Below are positions 23,680-36,100 of a DNA stretch of 64,000 nucleotides, piece after piece; the stretch's first letter is position 1; every line of letters starts with the position of its first letter. Where the stretch lies: positions 3,620,571 through 3,684,570 of the forward strand of contig CAIIXF020000011.1 of assembly GCA_903813345.2 (NCBI GenBank), given 5' to 3'. Below the pieces are notes generated by a model, which was not told the origin of the DNA, did not search any database, and saw nothing but the letters and a program-made list of their open reading frames with translations. A program made the translations under genes and the position numbers. This DNA comes from Owenia fusiformis (Eukaryota; Annelida; Polychaeta; Sabellida; Oweniidae).

Positions 23680-25745
23680 TATAGGATGCATAGGAGTGAC
23701 AAATGGACTATAAAACCATCAGTCATACACGTATACAAACACAAACAGAGCAATATGACACTTAACCAAAACATATTTTTAAAATCAACAACCCACAATC
23801 ACGTATCATTAAGTACACACAACATAGAACACAATCATGGCCAAAGTTTTAAGCCAGGCACAACCTAAATCACCAATCACACAGCACAATAGGACACAAC
23901 CCACCGTCAAATAACAAAACGCAGTTGGACATAACCCAGCACCAAACCAGCAAAATAATACCTGGCACAACCCAAAACTAAACCAACAAAAAACAACAAC
24001 ATCCTATTGTCAAATTAACACAACGCAACCAGGGACCACCAAACACAAAACGAACACCACAACCTAATACTACAATAAAGAATGTGTCAAAAATGAAATA
24101 ATGTTAATTATTTTAAGTGCATGATTGATGGTAAAATAAAGACATTTAATTAACAAAATTCATAATAATTCTAAAATACAGAATGATTTAAATAAGTCAT
24201 TCGATTTGAAATTCTCAAAAAAGAATATAGCTAGATAGATTTCACAATTTCTAACATTTCATACCGCAATAATATAGTATGATACAAACTTACATGTACA
24301 AACTATTTTTACTCTATTCATCTTGCAACCACCAGAGCAGAAATTTTCAGTTTAGTGATTTTACTTACAAATCTAGAATCACTGAACCTGAGATAGCACT
24401 AAGAACCTAAATTTAAAAACGTGTTTTGCAATGATATGAATCTATTGCTAAAGAAAACACCATCGTTTTGTTAGCGTTTTTGGCTAGGATACATATCGTA
24501 CACTAGATGTAATGTTAGATGAAGTTACTAATAATAAATGTACTGAAGTTCATGTTAGATATAGTTACTATTAGTAAGTGTACATAAGTGTAAGTTAAAT
24601 ATATTTGTACGTTAGGTCAAACATGTGAGTTAACTTGCACATTTTACCCAAAAAAATTAAATCTACATTTGTGCATTACTATATTATAGGTACAATATGC
24701 AGTGTACATACCATAATAAAATGCATTTATTAAAATAAAACTGGATTTTGTTAAATGAAAATAATTTGATATCATCATAAGAACATTTGTGAATTGAACT
24801 TTCTAGATGCGTATTACATTACATAAATGAATTTTCCCACAACGCAACTGAATCAAAATTCTACAATTTAATTACGCAAAGTTACAGGTCATCACTCCTA
24901 ACAATCCATTATTTTGAAATAAGATGTTACAACAAAGGCAATTGAAAACTTTTATCTAACTTAATCATTAATCTAAACCTGCAAATCTTAACTACAGTGG
25001 TATGGTAATACCATCTTTCTAATTGCTAATAATGTGTGCAAGATACAAAACATTTTATGTGTATACCAACACTTTGAGGGCACGTAAATTGGAGATTAAA
25101 TCGTAATAATTCGATCAAATGGATTGTAATTTTCCCCAATTCTTTTATGAATGGTATTATTCTAGAAACATTTGATAGCTGGTTGTATTTGGAATTTTGT
25201 GGTAAACCGAGCATGTGAAGGGAACGTATGCTTAAAATGTACTGCTTTAAAGCTAATAACTTAATAATCGTTGCCTCATCATATGGATATATTAGTGCCA
25301 AATGGTACTGTAACATACACGTACAAATGTCACATGTGTCGACGTGAATATGCATTATAACGTAAGTAATTTAAGATTTTTGAAAGAGTTTTTATAACAT
25401 TGAGGAGAATACATTTAGAAGACGACTCACTCAGAAAAAACTCTCCACATGGATGAAGGATTGCTGAAAGAAAGCAGGCATTGTACATGGTGTTTAACCA
25501 AATTGTTGCCAAAAACGACTTTGAACATTCAGAAATTCAACAAATTATACGTCAATACAGCCATAACTATGTTGAAACATATTAACATTGCAAATTGTTA
25601 TAATAGAGTTGAAATGGTGACGGTGGTGTGACGCCGAACGATGAATGCCAAACGCCGATTAACTTATTCGGGAATCTGTCTTGTATGTCTAATAAAAGGT
25701 TTATGGTTTGACAAGGGATTATTTCCTCCCTTACTTAAATTGTTC
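23680..25745. other. No gene recognised
   Basis: An AC-rich stretch at 23700-24075 and AT-rich DNA beyond. Minus frames at 25026-25355 and 25330-25512 lack motifs. Nothing is supported as a gene. Confidence 0.45.
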
Positions 25746-25749
25746 TAAA

Positions 25750-26020
25750 TTAAACGAGAAAACAGCGGCTCCATGAATGGCAACATCCAACCATTACAAC
25801 CAGTTTTGATAAATAGCAACCATCTTGACACTTTTCTTGAGCAGAGTTCCCTTGTCCTAGTGCAACAGAATACAACAGAAGTTAAATCAATCGCAAGTCC
25901 TTTAGTTTAACTTTAGTTTAGGTTATTAAATACAGACATACAGACGAACGAACAGACGAATAGACCGAAAGGCGTAAAGATTTCTATATCCAACTCTTTT
26001 TACTTAAATTATTTGGATAG
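25750..26020 (+). repeat. Decayed copy of the GCAACTCC/GGCCGCCAT repeat
   Basis: It begins GAGAAAACAGCGGCTCCATG and ends in GACGAACGAACAGACGAA then AAGATTTCTATATCC. This is the same order of end motifs as the fuller copy at 30256-31005, with most internal units lost. Confidence 0.5.
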
Positions 26021-26837
26021 AAACGCAAGTTGCTGACATTTGTGCACTACAATATGAAATTGATAACATCACACGGGAATAGCTTGACAACGGTATTTTG
26101 TTTTCACAAATGTCAGACATAACCGTCGCTTCAATTGTTCAATCACTTGGTCCTCATTTCATGGAATTTTATCGTCGCTCATTCTGTGCTAGTATTAAAC
26201 TCTGGTGATTATGTTTCATTTGAAATTCAATTTCGATCAAATGTGTCGTGAATCGTTACAATATAGCGTCTTCGATGTCGTCAATGAAAACGGAATATGA
26301 ATTTAAGTAATTTAGAAAGACGGCCTATTTGTAGTCACAGTCAGGTGCTCTATTAAGCATATAGTTCATGAAAATTTAATTGAAGCAACGGTTATGTCCG
26401 TCATTTGTGACAACGGTATATCTGACTTTACCGTTGTCAGGCTATTCCGTTGTGAACATGATATGGAATATTTTCAATTTCTGATTACAACCATCCTTAC
26501 TCAGCCAGTATACAACCAATCAATAAATTATGATTTGGCTTTGTAAGGTGTAATATATAGGGAACGAGGCACACTGCGATGGCATCATACAGTGATTTTG
26601 GCAATGTTTCATTCCGACGGTTGGAGACATTCAATTGGTCAATTTTCTCTACAGTGTTGTCCAATTTATGCAGTGACTTGTGCCAAACTGAATATAATAA
26701 ACTAAATCTGAATTACACGTTTATTGTGGTCAACTGCAAGCGGTAACCAATACGTTCGACTTTTCGGAAGTATTGATACAGGTAAGTTGTGATGTTTATT
26801 AATCGATAACGTGCAAGGGTTATATCATATACCATTA

Positions 26838-27666
26838 CGCCCTATGCAGACAGAGCCTGTGGGAAATATTGGGTGCGGAGCTAACGGTCATTTTTGAATT
26901 TAAATTTGGGATATTTCTGAAACTAAGCCGTTTTGGGACTTCAAATATACCAAGATATGTGTATTTGACACCAAATATCAATGCAATTGTGAAAATAGTA
27001 GCGCAATTCATTCTATAGCGACGCAGTGTGCCTTAAACCTTTCCCAGACCTATATATTTTGAAATTATCCTTTTAATACTGAGTCCCCAGCATTCATAAA
27101 AAATGGTGTTCAAGGTACAGTATCTATACAAATTATTTTTGCATCTTGGAAGCCAGGCAGTATCTGTGTGATTTTATAATAATTCGGAAATGTTTTTCAG
27201 ATATGAGCCCCCTCTAAATATTGGGTGCGGAGGAGCTCCATAAACGTACCTCCGCACCCAATATTTAGAGGGGGCTCATATCTGAAGAACATTTCCGAAT
27301 TTTTGTAAAATCACACAGATACTGCCTGGCTTCCAAGATGCAAAAATAATTTGCATGGGTAGTGTATCTTGAACACCATTTTTTATGAATGCTGGGGACG
27401 CAGTATTAAAAGGATAGTCTCAAAATATATAGGTCTGGGAAATGTTTAAGGCATACTGCGTCGCTATAAAATGAATTGCACTACTATTTTCCCGATTTTA
27501 TTGATATTTGGTGTCAAATACACATATCTTGGTATATTTGAAGTCCCAAAACGGCTTAGTTTCAGAAATATCCCAATTTTAAATTCAAAAATGACCGTTA
27601 GCTCCGCACCCTCCGCTCATTTGCGCCGCACCCAATATTTCCCACAGGCTCTGTCTGCATAGGGTG
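26838..27666. mobile_element. 829-bp foldback element with CATTA target duplication
   Basis: Two arms of about 396 and 418 bp are nearly perfect inverted copies separated by a 15-bp centre (27234-27248). The right arm carries an extra 22-bp insertion near its outer end. The outer ends CRCCCTATGCAGACAGAGCC are inverted, and CATTA occurs on both sides (26833-26837 and 27667-27671), supporting mobile insertion. No transposase is encoded. The open frame 27471-27662 is a by-product. Confidence 0.88.
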
Positions 27667-27671
27667 CATTA

Positions 27672-30066
27672 GCAAAATACAATATACGGAAAATATTTCA
27701 TAAAACTATTCCAAGATACAAACGTTAAATATTTTCCTTTAAAACAGGTTTATCGATATGTTCAACATTTATTTATACAACCATATGTCATAAGGGCGTA
27801 GCCAGGTTGAAGGGTCAACGCTTTAACCAAGGGCGAGAATCTCTCGGCTAAATATTTAAAAATAATACACTATCTAAACGATCTATGACATAATATGCAC
27901 CATAAAACTCCTATACGTTATTTTAGTTATTTCTTTAGATGTTATTGAAGATCTTAAAGCCAGAACCGGGATATGTCTCAATTGCGTAAAAATAGGATTG
28001 GCCTTCAAATGAATTATTTATCGTCTTTATATACATAGAATTGTCAAACAATGAAGTATTTCAAAATATGATTCTTCCAAGTTATAAATGTGCTAAGTTT
28101 TCTCAATAACTGTTTCAAATAATAAATGTTTAATTTGTACCTATCAATAATAATTAAACAATGTTTTAATCGTTTCAAATGATAAATGTGAATCTACATT
28201 AGATTTATAAAAAATTGAATACACAAATTATCTAGTTTTTATGGTTAATCAGATTGGTCGATTCATTTGAGGATACTTTGCAGATTATACATGTATGTTA
28301 ATTATGCTTGAATATGCAGCAAAGTTGAAAACTCGATTTTTGCGTTCTACGTCATAAAGAAAAGTACAATCCGCATCAAATCTTAATTTGGCTTTACGCA
28401 CATTTTACAAACTAATCCTTTGGATTTATATTAATCTGAGCGAGGTGATTTAAGAATATGAATGTATAGCAGTAGGGCTATACCACGGGGGTAAAGCAGA
28501 CCCGATGATGCAATGAGCTTGCTCGGCGGAATCATGACTGTGTAACGGGTCTTAATGTAAAATTGTGCTCGGCGGTAGGTTGAAACAACGCGGATCCTCA
28601 AAGCATGTGCTCATGGTATATTAGTGTTTTAACACCCGTGATATACGAGAGGCGATTCATATATTCTGATAAAATGCTCTTATTTTGTGAATTTTTCACA
28701 TATCTCTCTCATTTTTTCAGACAATGTACATAATGTAATTACGCATACGATGCCAAAATATTGTAGCGATATAATTATTGATTGAGAGATACGGTTGCTA
28801 CGGTAACCTGTATTACGGGTAGGCAGGTCAACGTATAAAATAACAAATAACTTGTTATTTCAATTATTTTAAAGCATGCGGAAATCGTAATTTTTAAAAA
28901 GAAAAGTTTTGTACTATTGCAAAACAAATGTTTATTTGTGCTCACTATAACATCATGACTGCACAGGTCACAATAGCATTTTTTATTATATTTCTTTATT
29001 TCAAATTATATAAATAGACACAAATACATTAGCGGCTTTGTAAAGTACATTATAAGCCACTTTTAGGATGATGGCAATAGCATTGTATGACAGAATGGGC
29101 CAATTGACATCACATGCCATGAGACATACCAAAAATGAAAATGTCAGAAGAGGTATGTGTGGCTGATGCAGAGTAAGACATTAACGGATAGTAGTACATT
29201 ATGAGTACCATTAGATTTTATGTAAGATTTATTTTCAAGAATAAGTAAGAGGACACCGTCAGGGACAAACATGGACTCGTTAAGTGTATGGCACACTATT
29301 TATTAAGACGAAACTGTCAACTTCTAAAATGTCGTTATTGTCACTGATTTTTGAAGTCATGTTATTTTGGCACCAAATCTGAAAATCTTTTGAAACTTCT
29401 ATGAAGGCTGAGCCAAATTAAAAAATATACAGTTTCACATTCGCACGCATTTTAATCACAAAAATAGTTTTAATCGATTCAATTTCGATTTCAGGATTCA
29501 GTCACTTAACTCGAAGTCATTAATCCTTCTCAAAACTGATAAATAAAGTCTTAAATGACCGCAGTCATTGGCCAATTACAAGAATGAATACCATTTTTGA
29601 GACCATTGAGGCAAATGTTTGATTCATTCGCGTCAAATTGATTCTAACTCAAGCTTCATTTGATGATTGTGTCACATGACGTAAACTTTGCTCTGAAATG
29701 AATTCAGTTTCGCCGCAAAAACAGACGAATGCTTTTTAACCCCCCCCCCCTCCCCCGGTTAAATCAACATTTTGAGGGGTTAGTTGCTTTCAATTGTAAA
29801 GAGTGGCCTCTAGACGGTAATATTATATAGATATAATTCAAATCGAGTAAAACGATTTTAATGGTAGAATCCGTAAAATTCACTCCAGTACTTGTGTTTG
29901 AAGTGACCGTTGACTATTACAGTATCTCTATGCAGTGTAGTTAGGTGAAAAAAATCATCGAGTAATAATGATAAATTACCAATCGAATGATGATCATTGG
30001 GTTTCAAACTTATATAGGCGATTGTGAGGACGCATACTTAATAAAGCTACTGTTATTGCTTTTCCA
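27672..30066. other. Upstream flank of gene B, no gene recognised
   Basis: AT-rich, with one GGGCGTAGCCAGG fragment at 27795 and a C-run at 29738-29755. No exon seen. A promoter or 5' non-coding exon of gene B could lie here but I cannot point to it. Confidence 0.45.
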
Positions 30067-30104
30067 GATTTATGATAATACATAGCTGAAAGACTGATCG
30101 AAAG

Positions 30105-30168
30105 ATGGCCTTCTTAAGCGCAGTTGTGATGCTGTTGGCGATGCCCGTTTTGACCACCGCTTTAATAG
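30105..30168 (+). CDS. Gene B exon 1: signal peptide
   Basis: The ATG is followed by [20 protein letters not shown], a short polar start, a hydrophobic core and a small-residue cleavage region (TTA), i.e. a classical signal peptide. The exon ends at ATAG/GTAATA in phase 1, matching the TSP1 exons that follow. A pyrimidine tract with CCAG at 30063-30066 may mark the start of this exon after a 5' non-coding exon. G at -1 and A at -3 to -2 give a reasonable start context. Confidence 0.75.
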
Positions 30169-33100
30169 GTAATACTGTAACCAGATATCGATTGTATTAA
30201 ACAATCGAAGCATAGGTTTGAAGAACAAAGTATGTTTTATTTAAACTAATGAAGTGAAACTAGAAAAACAGCAACTCCAAGGAGTAGCAAATCCCACCGA
30301 ACAAAACATATTATGCTTATTGTAGCTTGTGTAAATGTTGAAATGTTTGTGCACTTTGTGATTGAAGCATGGAATTTGGCACAAAGTTAGTTTATACCAT
30401 TGTGAACTAGGCATCATCATAATAAATTTGAATCAAATCTGTTCAATGGTATATGAGTTATCAAAGATTACGTTTTTTACGAATATGGGCCGCCATCTTG
30501 AAATTCAGCCGCCATCTTGAAAATTATTTCTCGAACAGAGCTACTGTGTCTTTAGGCATAATCATATAAAATTTCAACAAAATCTGTTCACTGGTATTTG
30601 AGTTATCAAAGATTACGCTTTTGACGAAAAATTGCCGCCATTTTAAAATTAAGCGGCCATCTTAAAAATGTGTTGTCGAACATAGCTACTGTGTCCCTAA
30701 GCATCATCATATAAAATTTGAACCAAATCCGTTCACTGGTATTTGAGTTATCAAAGATTACATATTTTTACGAAAAATGGCCACCATTTTAAAATTAAGC
30801 TGCCATCTTAAAAATCTATTTTTGTGCAAAACTCCTTTGTCCCTAGGCATCAGCATATAACACTACACTCATAAGGCATAAGCCTATACAATTTGAACCA
30901 AATCTGTCAACCGGTATTGGAGTTATCGCCCGGACGAACGAACAGACGGACGGGACGGGACGGATAGCTTCTCTATATACCCCTCGAACTTCGTTCGGTG
31001 GGATAACTACAATATAGCATCAACATTATTATGACATCTCGTTTATATGTCATATGATATAATTGATGGTATCTCGGCGCTAAGTCAATCGTCAATGGTG
31101 TTTGCCCTCATATTAAGTCATTGCACCCTTGCAGAAATTCTCATTTTAGAAGAATTCGATTTAATCGAGTCTCAACAAGTAGATTTATGTTGAATAGTAT
31201 TCGTAATACTTGAATCCATTTTAATATTAAGGACATGGTAATTAAACAGAACATTGGGCTTGCTTTCTAGAACGTTTTGTTGGTATTATTTGGCTTAAGC
31301 ATTTGAATTTTGAAATGCCTTATTTTATTCTTTGCGGTATAATAATAATGAGTAAATTAGAATTGTTTTCAGAGACAGGTTGAATGTTTTCCATATCATT
31401 TAAAAAGCATTACTATAGTTCTTATTTTCTAGTTGACGGGCGTCCTGGTGAGTGGACGACATGGTCACCGTGTTCTAAAACATGTGAGGGTGGAGTTCAG
31501 TTTCGTAAAAGACTATGTGACAACCCTGCTCCAGCTAATGGCGGATCCGATTGTCTTCCGGAAGAGTTGCTTGAATCACGGTTTTGTAATGATCTCAAAT
31601 GCCCTGGTATGAACTTAGCATTGTTAGATTTGAAACATTTAGGGTCAGTGAACACAAAATAATGTTTAATTTGCAATCAGTTTATTTATTTCGATAATTA
31701 TGTTGTTAATTTGATCATCGTATTTAATGTATCATATAGGTTAACATTTTGTTGACAACACAAATATAAAATGTGGGCTTTAGCATTTGAATTTTGGAAT
31801 GCCTTATTTTATTCCTTGCAGTATAATATAATGAGGAAATTGGGATTTTTTCAGAGACAGGTTGAATGTTTTCCATATCATTTAAAAGCATTACTATAGT
31901 TCTTATTTTCTAGTTGACGGACGTCCTGGTGAGTGGACGACATGGTCACAGTGTTCTAAAACATGTGGGGGTGGAGTTCAGTTTCGTAAAAGACTATGTG
32001 ACAACCCTGCTCCAGCTTATGGCGGATCCGATTGTCTTCCGGAAGAGTTGCTTGAATCACGGTTATGTAATGATCTCAAATGCCCTGGTATGAACTTAGC
32101 ATTGTTAGATTTGAAACATTTAGGGTCAGTGAACACAAAATAATGTTTAATTTGCAATCAGTTTATTTATTTCGATAATTATGTTGTTAATTTGATCATC
32201 GTATTTAATGTATCATATAGGTTAACATTTTGTTGACATCACAAATATAAAATGTGGGCTTTAGCATTTGAATTTTGGAATGCCTTATTTTATTCCTTGC
32301 AGTATAATATAATGAGGAAATTGGGATTTTTTTCAGAGACAGGTTGAATATTTTCCATATCATTTAAAAAGCATTACTATAGTTCTTATTTTCTAGTTGA
32401 CGGACGTCCTGGTGAGTGGACGCCATGGTCAACGTGTTCTAAAACATGTGGGGGTGGAGTTCAATTTCGTAAAAGACCATGTGACAACCCTGCTCCAGCT
32501 TATGGCGGACTCGACTGTCTTCCGGAGGAGTTGCTTGAATCACGGCTATGTAATGATCTCAAATGCCCTGGTATGAACTTAGTATTGTTAGATTTGAAAC
32601 ATTTAAGGTCATTGAACACAAAATAATGTTTAATTTGTAATCGGTTTGATTATTTTAGTCTATTGAAATGCTATTCACTCTTAAAAATGAATTAATTGAG
32701 TATTTCCCAAGTATAAAAATTACTTAAAGTTGAATACTTAGTTTTACTTCATTTTACTAAAGTTTTACTTATATTGTCATTTTGAGTTTTTTAATTGCTT
32801 AATTATGTAAATGAGTATTACAATATACTACAGTAAGTATTTCAATTTCTCTCCTTGCATTAGTAAATTCACCATAAATTCAGAGTGCCTGGGAAGTCAT
32901 TTTAATTTTTTTTTAAATTAATATATATATCATTGTTTTAAATTACTTATAATTACTTGTAATTACTTAAAAATTATTCAGTAGATCAAGATTATTTAAG
33001 TAATTTTTTACTTAAAATGAGTAGTACAAGTTCTCAATATAAGGAAATCCAAGTAATATTTCTCAAGAGTGTTATTATAATGTTGCTAGCTATTGTATAG

Positions 33101-36100
33101 AAGACTAATATCATACAAATGCCAACAGTATATTTATATTTCGATAATTATGTTGATAATTTGATCATCGTATTAATGTATCATATATGTATCATCGGTT
33201 ACTTCTGAAAAGGGGAATAGCATTACATTAGAATGTTATGATGCTATTCATTCAATGTAAATATACGTTGCTTAAAACTTTTTTTTTAATTTTTAAAAAT
33301 CATGTTCGTAGCGCTACTCATAATCTATTGTTTTGTTGTTAGCCATAACGACAGCACCACCACCAATCATCACAACATTAAAAGAAGAGAGTAAAACATC
33401 ACAGCCAGGTAGGGGAACTCAATCAGTTATCTGTCATAAGAATGAAGAACCAGTTTTTGTACTTTTTGATTTCCACGTCATTTCTATTAATCATAATCAT
33501 ATGCAGAACGTTTGTTACAATACTAGCAATCGGAAACATTTATGATCGATAATTCAGTAACCCCAACTCACGATTAAAAAAATCTAACTGTTAAAAAGTA
33601 ATTTGCCATCCGTTTTTCCACAGGGTACTTCATAAATAGTCTCGGTATACGTAATGTTACCAATGGTAAACTTTATAAGCATACAATTTTAATATGATCA
33701 ATCCTTTATGACAACTTGTATAACAGTAGGTAATAAACCTAATAATGATAAGTTGGATGGTAAGTGGTGGGATCTGGAATGTAATTTTGCTTGCCTGCTG
33801 GAGCCCAAAATATCTGAATTTCGTCCAAATGGGTGGGCCCGCTGTCAGAAATGCTTGACTAATAAAATGAAGTGAAACTTCATATATTACAAAGGTCAAT
33901 GGACTTAAAATAATGTTTACTGTGGTATCATTTTGAATCTTCTCTTCTATTAAAATTCCATAATTATGTTATCAATCATTTCCTGGAATGTATCGTAATT
34001 TCGTTTAGAATTTATAATCAACTGAAATCATTAAAAACTTAAATTGTTCATCATCCGACATATTTTCAATATCAATAGATTAGGTATAAGCGGAGTACTC
34101 CCACTAAGTAAATATTTAAAAAAATTCTCCTTGTATTGCTGGTATATACATTCCACGGAACAGTGGTTTCTGATAATATATAACCTGATTACTTCCACTC
34201 AGTAAATAGTTAAAAACCATTTATTTGTTTTGTAGATTCTCCCTGCAATACTGGTATCTCCATTCCTTGGAACGATGGTTACCAATGTATTTGTCCGCCC
34301 AACAAACGAGGCGAAAACTGTAGTGAAGGTAAGGTATTTAAAAGAGTAGGAAACCCCAATATTTATATATTTGAAAACCATTAACATTTCATTGAGTACA
34401 GGTTTCGTTTGTTACGCGGTATATGGCATACATTCATGGTTGCGCGGTATTTGTGATACGGGTGAATATGCCATACTCACCTGCGGTATATGGCATATTC
34501 CGCAGGTGAGTATGCGATATTCCGCAGTGAATATGCGATACATTGATTTCAGTGAATACCCGATACTCACCTGCGGAATATTTCATACTCACTTGCGGAA
34601 TATGCCATATACCGCAGGTGAATATGACATATACTGCAGGTGAAAACGTGATACAGAAAGCCTTGATTTAAATGGTTGCAAGAATCGACTCTAAATGTAA
34701 AACTACGCTGTATTACCATTATAGTTAGTGCGTCGAGTACTAATATATGAATCCTGGATTGATTGAGTAAGTTTATTACTCGAGATTGGTGATTGATACT
34801 TCAAGTTAATATATTCGATACACAGTACTGTTGATTCAGTAATCATTACAATAATTAATAACGTTTTAATATTTCGTTCAATCGATGCAATTGACAATTG
34901 CGTACTTCCGTATCACGTTCTCATTGGTTAGTTTGTATGCCATATACCGCAGGTGAATCTGTCATACACCGCAAGTGAATATGCCATATTCGTTGCGGAA
35001 TATGACATATTTTTGTATCGTGTTTACCGCGTAACATTGATCACTGATTGTAACACTTTTTCAGATGTTCCTAATGCTGCTGATAATTGCACATGGCCCG
35101 GGAATGGTAAGTCATATAAAATATAATAAATCGCGAATAACCGTAATAAGATATTAATGTTTGCCAAGTAGTATTAGGATACATCCATTCTTACTTTGCT
35201 GCATGTCAATAAGATGCTTAGCTACATAAGAAAATAGTAACGTTGACATGTTACAGCTTAACTAAAACCTACAATTCTAAGAACTGTAAACTAAACAAGA
35301 ACTCTAAATATACTTCAAGTCTTCTTGCAGATTGTTGAATACAAGATGTTGGTCTTTTCTTCTACAATTTCAGTGTTGGTCTTATAGCTCATAACTACGC
35401 AGAAGAATTGCAGTCATGTTTGTGCTAAAAATAATCCAAAATATTAAAAAAAAACTTTTTTATAACATATTTTCGCAGATAACGCATGCTCCTCATCACC
35501 TTGCCATGGGGAAGGCGCCGTGTGTATCAACACATTCGGCGGGAATTACAAATGCTTATGCCCACCAGGGACTGATGGTGATCGCTGTGGTAAAGGTAAA
35601 AAAGCTTGACCCTAGTAGTGTAGTATATGATATTAGTAGAAGTAATTATAAGTGACGTATGACTCACTTATTATTATAGTACCCGTGACAGGATGAGCCA
35701 TTTCTCTTTTTTCCTAATAACATTGATGAATCTGAAACACTTTTTATTACATTCTCACAGGATAAACTAACACAACTATTCCTAACATGCAATGATTTAT
35801 TGAGCCCATAAGCAATTTTATTATTATAAGACCGTCTTTTTGTCATCTCAATTACCTTTTTGGAATTTTTGTCTTTATTGCAATCAAAAGTTTTCGCCAT
35901 ATGCCTTTTCAGCACATTACATAAACAGTTCCATGCTATACCCTTATTAAAATGTAAATTGTATGTATACTCCCTTGTTTAGGCTTTTCCCAATCACTAT
36001 ATATGTGTAACAATAATCAACAGCATTCTCTTGTTCTACTTTATAAATTGTTTACTCGGTAAACGTCATATTCAAACATCTTATTGAATAATATAGACTT

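Larger units (their letters stand above)
31280..32640 (+). repeat. Three tandem ~482-bp units, each with one TSP1 exon
   Basis: Each unit carries the upstream intron piece (TTCAGAGACAGGTTGAATRT), the TSP1 exon and the downstream intron piece (GGTATGAACTTAGYATTG). The third unit loses similarity soon after its exon at about 32640. Unit spacing is 481 and 483 bp. Confidence 0.9.

Noticed and set aside
31368-31379. A six-base micro-exon (AGACAG) before each TSP1 exon
   Set aside because: It repeats only because the intron is part of the duplicated unit. No second line of evidence, and skipping it keeps the frame.
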